64,000 bases of DNA from Styela clava (taxonomy: Eukaryota > Chordata > Ascidiacea > Stolidobranchia > Styelidae), in the NCBI RefSeq assembly GCF_964204865.1, contig NC_135255.1, positions 10,383,135 through 10,447,134 of the forward strand, written 5' to 3'. The position numbers and the translations under genes are program-made. A model generated the notes under the pieces. The model had not been told where the DNA came from and ran no database searches. It worked only from the letters and a program-made list of their open reading frames with translations. Shown one piece after another: positions 1-12,156 of this stretch; position 1 is the stretch's first letter; each line of letters begins with the position of its first letter.

Positions 1-2427
1 TCCAACGACTGTCTCAGATTTCCATAATTAGCGCATAAAACTAAAAACATATTTATAAAAAAAATTTCGGAGCAAGAACTTATTTCTAATGCAAGCAATA
101 GAAGAAGTGCTGAAGATTTAAAATCAAACGAGCATCGGAATTCATCTACTGTAAACAACTCCAGATTACCTGCATATCAATTATTCGTTACGGTATCTTC
201 ATTAAACTCAAAAGAGCCATTATTCGACTATATCTTCTTTTATCCGATACTCATAAACAGGACCCCACGCAGGCTATCCGTACCGAATACAATCGGATTA
301 GTCGGACATGTTATTTTCATAGGTCTGATATACGTTTGTTTGTAAAGGCATGGTCATATACTCACGTCACACGAATAGGTACTTTAGGCAGTCTAATGGC
401 CCTCGAAATTGTTATGCTCAGCCCTCTTCTGGCATACGTATAACAATTTATACATTATAGTAATTTTTCTGACTTACCCGAATCGAGAATACAGATAAGT
501 TGTTTAAGCAAGAATTATTACTGGCCAATGCCTTGTTAAATCTGAGTTGTTTTTCTCGTTCATGATATTTTGATCCAAAATTGGCTCTGACTCTGATAAA
601 CTGTCAATGACGTCATAGTACAACAAACACCTATTATCCGTTTCTGGCAACGCTAGTTTTAGCGGTCGTGTGGCGATTATTGAAAAATACACCTGCACGT
701 AATCGACTAATGGATGGTGGAATTAAGAATTGACTCTATACTAAATTGGATGTTGTTTTTTGTCCTTCGTTAGAACAAACAATTTGATGTTGTTAATATA
801 TTCCGGACCTAACCAGCTATTGAATGTCTGTCTGTGTGTTTCTAATCTGAACATTTTAAATAGAAAGTGTACGGTGTCCGAAAGTTGAAAAGAAAATTAT
901 TTTACTATCAAGATGAATCGAATTTTGTTCTCATCTTGGGAGAAATTTTTCAATTTAGCATTCAAACTTTGCAATTTGCTTTCCCCTTGTCTATCCGAAT
1001 GAGAAACCGAATTCTGTGAAATATATTAAACTACATATTATTTTGTCGTATTTTTCATCACAAAACTGAATAGGCCTACTCTACTATTTCGCAGTTAGCT
1101 GTGCTTTTTTAAACATCTTTTTTTATCGAAATCCTCTTTCTTGTATAATATCGCCTGAAGTAAATTTCAAACATACGAATTAATTCGTGATAATGATCCG
1201 TTTAATTCATTATTAAATCACAGAAAGAAAAATGGAAATATAAATAAATACTAAAAAAAATAATAACGAAGTTTTGAAAAATGAAAAAAGGAACGATCTC
1301 CGATTAGTATTATATGTAATCATTTGGGTACCGTTTTTTTTCCCTCACAATAGAATGGGCAATTGCTACCATTATATATCTAAAAACAAGCGCATGTTAG
1401 AGCTTACGAGATTTGTACATTCAGATGTATTTTTTTTATCGATATGAGTTGAAATCTCAAAAGCAGCGAGAATAAAATATTTAAGCAAGAAAAGCTAAAA
1501 ATTTGGTCCTTAAAATAAAATTTAAAAAGTAAATCATCGCAGTGTATAGCGGTCACCTTTGTGCAAGTTGTATTGAATTAAAAAAAAAGCAATTGAAAAA
1601 TCAACAAGGTAATTAGAAAAAACATAACAAACAGAAAAAATAATATAAATTAGACTGTTTTTTTAAAACTTTTTTCTGGACAATTTGAAATTTATTTATG
1701 TTTCTGAATATGAATAAAAATAAGAAGTAAATTTAAGGAAAATAAATGAAAAAATCAATAATTACAATTCAACTTCAACACGTTCTTGTCGTTCTATAGG
1801 GTTTATATAATATTAAGTGCTTCATGGAGACCACGTACAGAATGTTATAGGCGGATCAGCTTGGACATTACTACGCTGAGAACTATAAATTTAATTCTCA
1901 AATAACTCGATTTCAACACTCAAATCAAATATTTTTGCGATATGGCATAATTAATAACCGTTTTGAAATGTTGCATTAAATTAAATTAGCAAATTATTAA
2001 AATTTGCTTATATCACTATCACACCTTGTCTCATCAACACTACGGGCAAAAATCAGTTCAGACACCTTCAGCTCAAAGAAAAAAACAAAAAGTGGAAAAT
2101 AAAATAGAAGCAGCCTAAAGTAATAAAAACCAATAACATTGAAATTATAATACAACAAAGAATAAAACTTATTAAATAACGAGAAGGGGTAAATTGAATC
2201 GTATCATCGATATATCTGTCAAATGTAATGGCAATTTCAGTTTTTTAATTTGAACTCGAAAGACTTGACGGAATGACCTAATTCCCATCATATTTTCGAC
2301 TTACTGAGAAGCATTTACTACTGGAATGATTAAGACAGTAATAAAAAAAAACTAAATTCGGATTGCATCAATAAAGAAATGTCCAGCTTTGCCAATTTAT
2401 GGCTAAAGTTTTTATTCGCCCTCACTC
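1..2427. other. 3' flank of the Fos gene, no gene seen
   Basis: AT-rich sequence downstream of the minus-strand Fos stop codon. It presumably holds the Fos 3' UTR and intergenic DNA. Only short open frames occur and none resembles a known protein. No tRNA, clear inverted repeat or transposon end was recognised. Confidence 0.5.
2411..2416 (-). terminator. Possible poly(A) signal AATAAA for Fos
   Basis: AATAAA on the minus strand lies about a dozen bases after the Fos stop codon. That would give an extremely short 3' UTR, so a more distal signal in the AT-rich flank (for example near 1690) may be used instead. Confidence 0.3.
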
Positions 2428-5034
2428 TCAAAGAGACAGCAATTTTGGTGATTGAACTGAGTCTGGACTGTGATGACTTTCGCTTGATGAGCTCCGCCTA
2501 TGAGCAGCAGCACATCCTTCCTGTGATGTGATAACGCCCTGTGATGCATTATATTGCATTTGAGCATGGTTTGGGTGAAGAAAGTTTCCAGTCGACATCA
2601 CCGTTCCGGAACTACAGGAATATTCTGTTGAATTTATGGAACTGAAGTTATCTTGGAAAGCCATCCCGTTGTTTAATATCGAATTGCTAGTGACGCAAGG
2701 TGTGTTCGGGAATGTAAAAACGGCTGATGTATTAGATGGGGTTTCAAGTGTGCAAGCTGGAGTGTTTAAAGGTTCGCCTGCTACCACTTGCTCAAGGTCC
2801 AAAGTTTGTAAGCCGTCGGGAAAACGTCTTCCTGAGTGGTTTTGAGATGACGTCCTCAAATCTTCTGGATATCCTTGACCGTGCATGAGTCCGTCGACTA
2901 TTACAGAACTTTGTTGCTGTGGGTATGTGTTTTCGTTCACGCCTCTACCCATAGATGGCCCGGCTTGTATAACGGATACAGTTGTGGCTTGTCCATTGTT
3001 TAAGCGTCCGTTACCAGAACTCAAGTGTCCGAAGTCGTTGCTTACATCCATTGGTGACACAAGATTCGCACTGTGGTCGTGGAGAGCCATGCAATCAGCT
3101 CCCATTGCGTGCATATCTTTAGGACTTTGATCTCCGACTATATTCATAGATTTAGTTTGTAAAACTTTACAAACCGGATTGTGTGACGCCAATATGAATT
3201 CAAGGTGGTCTTTTTCTTGTTGCAGGGAAACGATTTCTTGTGTAAGCATTCCTTGGTGATCCTCGAGTATGTCGGTTTCTCCTTGCAGACGATCAGTCAA
3301 TTCACGTCTGCGATTTCTACATTTTGCGGCAGCGAGTTTGTTTCTTTCTCTTCTTAAATGACGCTTTGCTGCTTCTTCTGGTGACAACTGTTTGGTAAAA
3401 AAATGACATGATTTTCATTTTCAATACGCTAATGTTTGCATGCTACAATAACCTATTTTAAGCAATATTCCCGTAGTTCAAATTGATTATTTAATTAGTT
3501 TTTTAATATGCTTCTATAAGTTTAAAATAAAAAATATAAACTGTCAAGAACAAACCCAAAATCACTGATTACTATAAGATAACTATTGAAATGATTAGTG
3601 GTAATACTTACAACATGGTCTTCAACTTTTCGTTTTCTTCCAGGCGTTCCTTTTGGTTTTCCATTTTTATTTCTTGCGATTGGTTTCTGATCCATTGTGG
3701 ATGATGATGGTCCGGCAAAACCAGTGTGAGATATAGATACAGCCGACGAATTCGTTCCTTGTGGCAAGGCAGAGTTATAATGCATTCCTTGATTGTGGCC
3801 TGAATGTGACACTACGGCATTTGGTGGCGTAATGGTCCTCATGTCAATGTTACTTGTTGTGACCATCCATTGTAAATCTGGACGATTAGCAACGGTGGTA
3901 AGATCTCGCGGGCTCGGTGAATAATGTGCTTCGGCGTCCGCCGATACGTGCCCCGGAATTCCCATGCCTCGTAAGTCGCCTGCACTTCCTGACATTCCCG
4001 GTGAAAACGATCGTTGACCAGTCGAGTGTCCGTATGGTACAATAGATGTAAGGTGTTGATTATGAGACTCTACTGGACTGTTATACTGATGTGGATAATT
4101 CTGAAAAATATGAGTATTTTCTTATTAAATAAAATACTAAACAATTCTCGCAAAAAACATGAAATATCACATTTTTCGTAAACCAACAGTAAATATATTT
4201 TCCCAAATCTACCTCCTTTCAATAAGTTAATTTAAACAGTATTACTGGTTTATCTTGGACAATAATAGACTAATACTATCATAGCCTGGCTCAGCGGTCG
4301 CAACTACCCGAATCGTACTATTTGGCAATACTAAGTCTTGCGCAAGACGCGCTCGCTTTTAAACGAGATCGAAGCGCCGCGAAAAAGTCGTCTGTGACGT
4401 ACCTAAATTTACGAACAAACAACGTACATTGCCATCTCTCCTATATCGACAGTAAGTAATCAAGCCCGGCAGTTACATTTGATTTCACAAATTTTCAAAG
4501 GCGAACGGAATTATTATAAGAATTCAAGGTATTTACAACAGGAAATTTTGCGCAAAATTGATATGAATTTCGAAAATGGACGAACTTGTTAAATTTAATT
4601 TAATATATATGCCTTTGCCTTATCATCAAATTTTCTGCTAGGTCATGTGATGTTGCCATATCACCCTCGTAATCAACTATTAAAGGGTTTCACGTTTTGA
4701 TCACGCGACTTCGAAGTCCCATGACAAGGCAAATTTGGCAAGAATACAAAAGGGTTAAAAAAAAAACTTGGGAGTAAATTCTTGCCCTGAAATCGTTCTT
4801 TTCAGTTTTCCAAATATCACGATCCACGATTTCGTTTCTAAATTTGGACAAAAATGCGGAAGTTTGCTCAGGGACCAACGCCTTTACATTTGCATAGATT
4901 AGTATATAATTTCCATATTAACCAAATGTGAGACTCACCGATGGTATGACGTTCTGGTGTTGTTGAAAAAGATTTTCGTCCATTTGTGGAGTCGGACACA
5001 CCTCGTTGTAAACGGGATTCAATTCCGAGTACAT
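2428..5034 (-). CDS. FOS: Fos-family bZIP transcription factor, three coding exons
   Basis: Coding exons on the minus strand are 5034-4939, 4100-3612 and 3387-2428. They are joined by GT-AG introns, both in phase 0, and give 514 aa. Residues about 203-223 are a Fos basic region ([18 protein letters not shown]), followed by a leucine zipper of about five heptads ending in LEFILASH. The N-terminal half carries PDLQWMV (about residues 106-112), matching the PDLQW motif of vertebrate Fos. The C-terminus SPKLLSL resembles the conserved SPTLLAL end. Known role of the family: heterodimer with Jun (AP-1), binding TGA(C/G)TCA-type sites in the nucleus. The start is the first ATG after GA, just downstream of a possible acceptor (TTTTCGTCAG), so a 5' UTR intron is likely. 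At 514 aa it is longer than vertebrate c-Fos. Which vertebrate paralogue it matches best cannot be told. Confidence 0.95.
4300..4440 (-). promoter_or_regulatory. GC-richer block in Fos intron 1, possible enhancer
   Basis: Within the AT-rich first intron this stretch is richer in CG dinucleotides. It holds TGCGCAAGACGCGCT-like sequence and a CRE-like TACGTCA (minus strand, near 4395-4401). This would suit an intronic enhancer or alternative promoter, but the evidence is only composition and one motif. Confidence 0.25.
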
Positions 5035-5668
5035 TCCTGACGAAAACATCGATATATGTTTAGTAATTGAATATATTTCCGTCAAATGGTATTATGTTCG
5101 TCACGTCGCTTGCGCAAAGCAAGATATAATAGATTTCTCTGGTACGGTTAAATCGTAAGTTTATTTTGCTATATAGAGAAAAAAATAAGAATAAATAATT
5201 AAATAGTGATACGAAATGGAAATGCAGAGAAATGTATTCATATAAAGCCGATGTTGGCTGCATGAGACAATCCGACTAGTCCGTCCAATATGTTTAAAAT
5301 ATATTTCCCGGACATCGGAGTCCTGCGTTTTTGCTAACCGGATGTGAAAATGTCAGATGAGAAATAAATTCGTTATACAAATATTTTTACATTCGTCTTG
5401 TCTCGGATATGTGACAAACAGTATTGTGTGTCAACCCCCACCCGGAAGTGATTCATTCCACTTGACTGTATTGTATTAATTCATTTGCTAACTTCTAACA
5501 CTCCACCCACGCTGCCTTTTCCGCATATTTGACTAATGACGGAATCATTAAATTTCACTGAGATATGCTAATACTACTATTGCCAAGGTCGCATAGTATG
5601 ACTCATACTTCGATTGTTGTACGATTCACGATTTGAGAGAAGTACATCGACGATTGCGGACCGCGCTC

Positions 5669-5677
5669 TTATATATA
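5669..5677 (-). promoter_or_regulatory. TATA box of the Fos promoter
   Basis: TATATATAA on the minus strand, followed by GC-rich sequence, about 635 bases upstream of the Fos ATG. A start site about 30 bases downstream (near 5640) would leave a 5' UTR of about 600 bases or a spliced leader exon. The TATA sits just downstream of a run of CRE-like sites. Confidence 0.55.
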
Positions 5678-5747
5678 GGCTCGTTTTTTTCATATTACGC
5701 ACGCTTTGGGGAAGCACTGTTTTTCATCCGTCCGTATCGTAACCAGG

Positions 5748-5920
5748 GACGTCAACACCTATTTCTCTTCACGTTGTGAAATTTGAGAGAATTTCAACAA
5801 AGAACACTCCAGAATATTCTCTCGCTTTGACGTCAAAAGAGACAAACCCTCTTTTCTTTATCAGACCCATTCTCTCGTTTACTGTGCGTGCTTGCCCTAA
5901 AGGCGACGACATTTGCGTCA
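5748..5920 (-). promoter_or_regulatory. Cluster of CRE/AP-1-like sites upstream of Fos
   Basis: Minus-strand sites upstream of the TATA are TTGACGTC (5755-5748), a perfect palindromic CRE TGACGTCA (5835-5828) and TGACGCA (5920-5914). Fos genes are known immediate-early targets of CREB and AP-1, so cAMP or autoregulatory control is plausible here. No CArG box (CC, six A/T, GG) was seen in the same stretch. Confidence 0.5.
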
Positions 5921-8900
5921 TGTCGAAAAAGAGAGCGAGTGCGTGAACTTTGCGTGAAGCGAACGATCGTACGTAAAGAGAATTGACGCTCAAGATCTCT
6001 TAATGTTGTTTATACCCTGCTAATCGTATGCTCAAATGCCTGGAAGTTTCGATTCCCAAGTGTGCTATAGGAGTGGGGATTTTCACACTGAAGTGTAACT
6101 GTCTCAACGGGCCGTCTTTATCGCCCAGTTTAATCGCTTGAGGCAATTTAGTTGAAATAACATAACATTTCAAATGCCTTGGGTAATTCCGATTTCTATT
6201 TTGTTGACCTTATGAAATTCATGCATTATGCAACAGGGGATCTCGAACTCAAACCAGCTTTCAATCATTTTCTGAACTGAACTCGCCGAATACTTGGAAC
6301 CAAAAAAGGTTCAACTAATAAGAAAATAAAAGCCGAAGCAACTTTACTCAAACGGTAGTTTTTCAAATTAATAAAAAAAATTGTCAAAGGATTCAGTTTC
6401 TCAGTGGGGAGTACACAGCGGGATATTTATTTTTAAATTCATTCTTTTTATCAATTTAAACCGGGAGTTTCTTGGTGTGTTTTGATATGATATTTACTGG
6501 CTGCATTCTCACGTACAAATTTTTTTAAACATTTTGACGCAATCGAAAAAGAGTATTCTGTTCAATGTACACGTATGCGTGCAACCGTGGTGCATTGACA
6601 AAAATATTGACGGTTGTTCGTTCAGTTTGAAAAACGCAGTAACCGCAACGAGTGGATTTGCGGCAAAGCCTACGTAGATAACAAATATCCCAAATATTCT
6701 ATGCCTAATATAGAAATTGAAAATAAGAATTTAGCGCGATGAACGCGACGTAAAGTGAATACGACTATCTAAGGTAGAGAGAGGGCTTGAAATACAGCTG
6801 TTTTTTTTTCGACTAACCTTTGCGTAGAATTGCATGAACGGATTACTATACTTACTAGTCGTGGATTTCACTTGTTTGTAGTAATCCAGAAATGTGACGC
6901 GAATCGCTACGATAACTAAACAATCGAAAGTGATCAAATGCATTGCGATATCCGTGCAACCTAGATGTCGTCAAAAACAACATTTTCCATCTGTAATTTA
7001 CCTACATGATTGAAGATTGATCGACATATAATATTACGTTCCATCATGTACTCAAGCATGGCTTATTTTGCACCAATCTTTAACAAACAGTTCTGAAATA
7101 ATAGTTCAATACTTTGCGTTATTGCGGTTATTAATAAATGACGTTATCGAATGCATATTCTGCGGTGAGTTTGTTGATGAATTTTTCAAATGGCAATTTT
7201 GTTGTGCATCAGGAATAAACAAATTACTCTCGCGATTTTTTCGATTGTTCGGTAGGATACGACGAAAACATTGGGGTGTTATTATACAACAATTCGAAAT
7301 GCGTATAAGTCTAAAATGCTTCTTAGATGCAAATTAATTTTGCAGTTTGTGGGTGCCGATTTAGTATAGACAAACTTCATTATGTAAAAATGATTTTGAA
7401 ACAATTACATACTGAAAATTGTTGTTAACATTAGTTTACAGTGTTGTTGGTATGACGTAGAAAATTTATTTACAAATCTGAAGAAAGCGCAAGAACACGA
7501 TTACAATATGTAAACGTATTATTATGTCAAATTGGCGTACTAAAATAGTTCACAACCCGTCCGAGGTTTGAAGCTATTGCGATAACTCATTGACAAGTTT
7601 ATCTCTCTACATGTCAAACTCGAACTGTTTCATCTACCCGGAGGCCACGCAACGTCAACAAAGACGTTATGCGTTGGATTATACGTCAAGTTGATAGTAG
7701 AGAACGCATCAATTTTGGTATTAGCGGATCGCTACCAACGAAATTAAGTTTTCAATGATAACTTGTGACGAAAATTTGAATCAACAACAAATCTGACAAA
7801 CATGGTTTTTTGAAAAACAGTTCTGCCGATTGTTTTCGACACGTAAAATAACCTTTTAATTCTGATTCCACATAATCGAAATCCACATCGCCCAAATCCA
7901 AATTATGCATTTTAAAAAATAAATATGTTTGTCGAAGATTCAGCAAGAAATAAAAATATTTACAAAAATTCGAACACAAGAGTTCACTATGAATCAGGGT
8001 TGTTGTTTCGAGTTCTTTATTAACATATGCCTAACGCAATTGAGATGCGGTAAATAGACGGCAAATTTAAGAATAGACAGGTACCCCGTTTTTATACATT
8101 GATGGCCTTTGACCCCTCAAACAGAACAATTGCTGTGCTTAGAATTGCTTCCTCATTTCCCTTTTCCAGAAAGTGCCGAAACGAACACTCTCACTCATGA
8201 CGACGTCATCTAGGTCCACGTGGCAATTCTTACCTATTGTTCAAAACCGAAATTTCAAAAAGACATCACATCGTGTTATGTTTTTCAGACCGGAATTTGT
8301 CGTTGACTAATTTGCTGGACGTTGATGAAGGTTTGTACTTCCAATTTCTCGTATCCGAAAAAATTAAATTTCCACATGCAGTTTTTGGATATAGAAACTG
8401 TCTCAATCATTATTTGTGAACTTATGCACGTAAATGAAGTGTCGTCAAAACGAAATTAATCTGAGATTCAGATCCAGGAGCGTGATAATTAGCTGGAACC
8501 CATGCAATCACGAATAAACATATTTTAGCATTTTTGCGGATATTTCTGCTGTATGGAAAGAATAATCAGAGCTGCGAAAGCTGCACTGCACATTGTTTCA
8601 CCAAGGCATAAAAGGTAGCCAATCGATAGGATAAAATATGATTTCAAAAAGTGAACACCCTAAAAGATGTGATCTGAAATTCTAAAAATATACACCGTCC
8701 TATTTTAAACGATCGTCCCTGGAGGCACCCGTCCTCATTGTTATATAATCTGCTGAAAAAAATAGTAACAACCTACCTAACGTTTGCACGCATCATATGT
8801 TTTAACTACTATGTAGCGTATTTTCTATTCTTCGAATTATCGCTCCATCTCGCATGGCGCGATTCATCACAATAGTCTATGTAAAACCATACAAAACATA

Positions 8901-9185
8901 ATGTGTAGTTGGGCCAATGGTTACCTATGCCCAGGATGGCCAACCGTAACCTGGAACGAACTGACAGAACCTCACGCTTACACTGAATTATGACTAGACT
9001 AGAGCAATGTGTAGTTGGATGAGCTCACTTAAGAATTGTGATTTGAGAGGTTATCAGAAAACTTGTTTTCATATTGAATGCAGGATTGACAAGGCTTATA
9101 GCAGATTTATAGTTTTTATAACAGGCACGAACACCCAGTGACCTGACTCAAAAACAAATTAACAAATCAAAATCGATTTTACGAG

Positions 9186-9231
9186 GAAAAGGGGCGTAGC
9201 CAGGAAATTTGAGTTGGGGGGGGGGTCCGGA
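9186..9231 (+). mobile_element. hAT-type terminal remnant
   Basis: AGGGGCGTAGCCAGGAAATTTGAG-like sequence followed by a run of about 11 G. AGGGGCGTAGCCAGG is a common terminal sequence of hAT-like nonautonomous elements in animals. The partner end was not found, so this is a fragment. Confidence 0.4.
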
Positions 9232-12116
9232 ATTTCTAATTGCCAAATTAATAAGTTTCGATATCTAATATTCTAAATGACATTCCATGGAATTAAAAAT
9301 TCAAGTTACAAAACTACTTGGGTGCGACAAAAATAGATTTCGAGTAGTGAAAGCTTCAGAAAGAAATTCGTGAATACTTGAAATGCCATTACTTTTTGGT
9401 TTTCTCAAATCATACCAAACTGAGTTAGCATCCTCAATTGTATATACAATAGTCGGTAGGCTTATTTTTATGTGCTTTCTACAACTTAAACTGGTTGTCA
9501 AAGAAAATATTTGTTTTTTGAATCTGCAAAAGTGACAGAACCTACTGTAATATTGAACTCTGCAAATTCTATTTACTGAATTCGGAAAAGAGAGAATTAG
9601 GCTGCATTTATGCTGATTTTGATTTTCCGATTGCATATATTATCGGAAATGAATCCCATGGCCATTCTCTTGGAATATGATTTTTAACAGTAGTAGTCAG
9701 TATGAAAATAACCAATAGTTTTTTTATGCCCCAAAATATCCCTCAGTGGAGTGAACAACGCAATGTTTGCTTGAAAACGCTTTTAATTTTCGCTCGTGAA
9801 AAAATTCCCACTCGCCACATTCTGACGAAGAACAGCCGTTTATTTTCACATACCGTGAAAAGGCGTTATTCTTGGCTTTTTGTTAACAACTACAAATAGG
9901 CCTCAGCTGCTGCCTCAGGCAAAAAACGCCGTATCTGATTCAAATTACGTACAAAGTTCGTCGATTGACGTGAATTCTCAATTTTAAATGCCATATAAAG
10001 CCGTCAGTAGAATAAGTCGCGAATTTTCGGCAATAGGGAGATTTTTTTATAGGATTTAGAACTATTGTGATGAATATATTGAAATGACGAAAAACCGAGG
10101 TCTTTACCGTACTCAAAAAGTTGTTTTTTATCAATTTCAAGTTTACGTAATTTTTTTTTAAATCAACTTTTAAACATTGTGAACGTGACACAAGAAAATC
10201 GAGCATGATCCATTACCGGACAAAAATAAGAATCGAAAATATAAAATTTCAGATCATGATTTGAGACAAAATTTAAGGTCAAGTTTCTCATTCCTTGTTT
10301 TTATTAGATTTGATGTTGAGCACAAAAACAAGTCGAGGTAAAATCTTAGAAACTAAATTAAGTTTCGATCAGCATGTTCTGAGATCAGAACTGCTGCTAA
10401 GTCTCGATTTCGAACAAAGACTTATACTGGTATATTTATGGTATCAGACGACATCTTTACGATTTAGCATGAAAAGACAACTACTTTTTTGCATATAGTG
10501 ATGTAGTGTCAACCGAGTGCATGAACTGAAAGGAAGCAAACGCGGTACATTCAACCAGCAGTTCGTCTCATTCCACTTTGCATATATATATATATTACTG
10601 ACTATGACATATGAATTAATCCTATGAACTTGGATGCAACTGATCATAAAAATACCTGGTACAAAACAAATTTACATCCAAAAGTTATTAAAGAATCAGT
10701 TATTAAGTTATTAATCACTCGCTGTACTTTTGTGAAAGTATGAAATGGATTTTTTCTTACGAAATTGGTTAAAACAATTGCTTTCTTTCAACAGACAGAA
10801 TAAATTTAATGTGATTTGTAAACTTGTGATATGTAGGCTTACTGTATTTTGACAATTTGATTTTAGTATTTTACCTATAATAGCTAAATAAGTTTGCACT
10901 TATTCATGAAATGAATATATTGAAAACGCTCCTAGTGTGGCCTATATCCATGTGCAAAAATGAAGGGAGTATTAGTATTCGTTATGGCGAAACAGTCATA
11001 CTTTATTTTACCAAATGTTTAGCTTTACCACACGCATTTGAGAACTAGGTTACTGGAATTTAGATAAAAAAAAATATAACGGTGTGTCGTGCAGTCGCCA
11101 ATAACTAACGAATATTTGTGAAATATTGTTTCAACAACTCTATGCAATTTGTCGTCAGTGATAATAGAAGCGACAAGTACTTGCGGCCCACGTATTTGGG
11201 GTAGATTTGTCGTAGATTGTCAAGAGAAAGGCTTTTTGTTCATTGCAATTTGACGTCATTAAATACCTAAAGACTTTCACGAAATCGATAACTGGCACAT
11301 ATTATCTGGTGCTGGATAACTCGTTCGTGCACGTGTGCTTGTAAATTTAGGCATTCAATGCCGTCTAGGTGCGAGGTATTTCTGGTTTGAGCTATCTTAG
11401 AGAAATAAGCAAATATTGACTTACCTCTTGCCATCGCAAATCGGGTGTAACTGGGCACAATAGTAGCCGCTCTGACGTGGGTCTCTCTCACAAATTCATG
11501 CGCACTCGTCCGTGCAGCGAGATATGCTTCGTCACGAGCTGCGTCAAAAAGGAGAAAGTATCGTTAAACTATGGACTATAGGCCGAAATGCCGGCATTGT
11601 TCCAACAAAAGAGGTCTATGTTTGGATATCGCGTTTCTGCATACCCTTATGTTCATGTGTACCTAAGGCCTTAAACAAATATCGCAGCGATTGCCGCGCA
11701 ATTGAGTTCCTTTTTATGGCCCTGCTGTTGCGTACGTGCGTTGTCTAAGGCATAGACCCATGTGTTATGCAACAGAGGTAGCTGACACTCGAATTATAAT
11801 ACTCTTTATCCATGAGCACCTCGAGGAGAAATTACTAAAACGTAATTTTATAGAAGATGAGTTGAAATTGTTCTGATGTGGATGTCGTAACACCTCATTA
11901 TTTGATTGATAACATCCGAATACATAAACTTTAATCAAACTGCATGTTACCAGTTCCACAGAAATAGGAAATCTAGGGTCGAAACTTAGCTAGTTGCACC
12001 ATACATATGTCAACTGTACCACTGTGTGGCTACAAACACTCCGAATTAAAATAACCTTAAAAAGTAGGTTGTGGTACATTTGTAATTTTCCAAGATGTAT
12101 ATATTCCTAAACTGAC

Positions 12117-12156
12117 AATTGATATTAGGTGATCATAATTGATATTAGGTGATCAT
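12117..12156. repeat. 20-bp unit in two tandem copies
   Basis: AATTGATATTAGGTGATCAT occurs twice head to tail with no mismatch, which suggests a recent local duplication. Confidence 0.85.
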
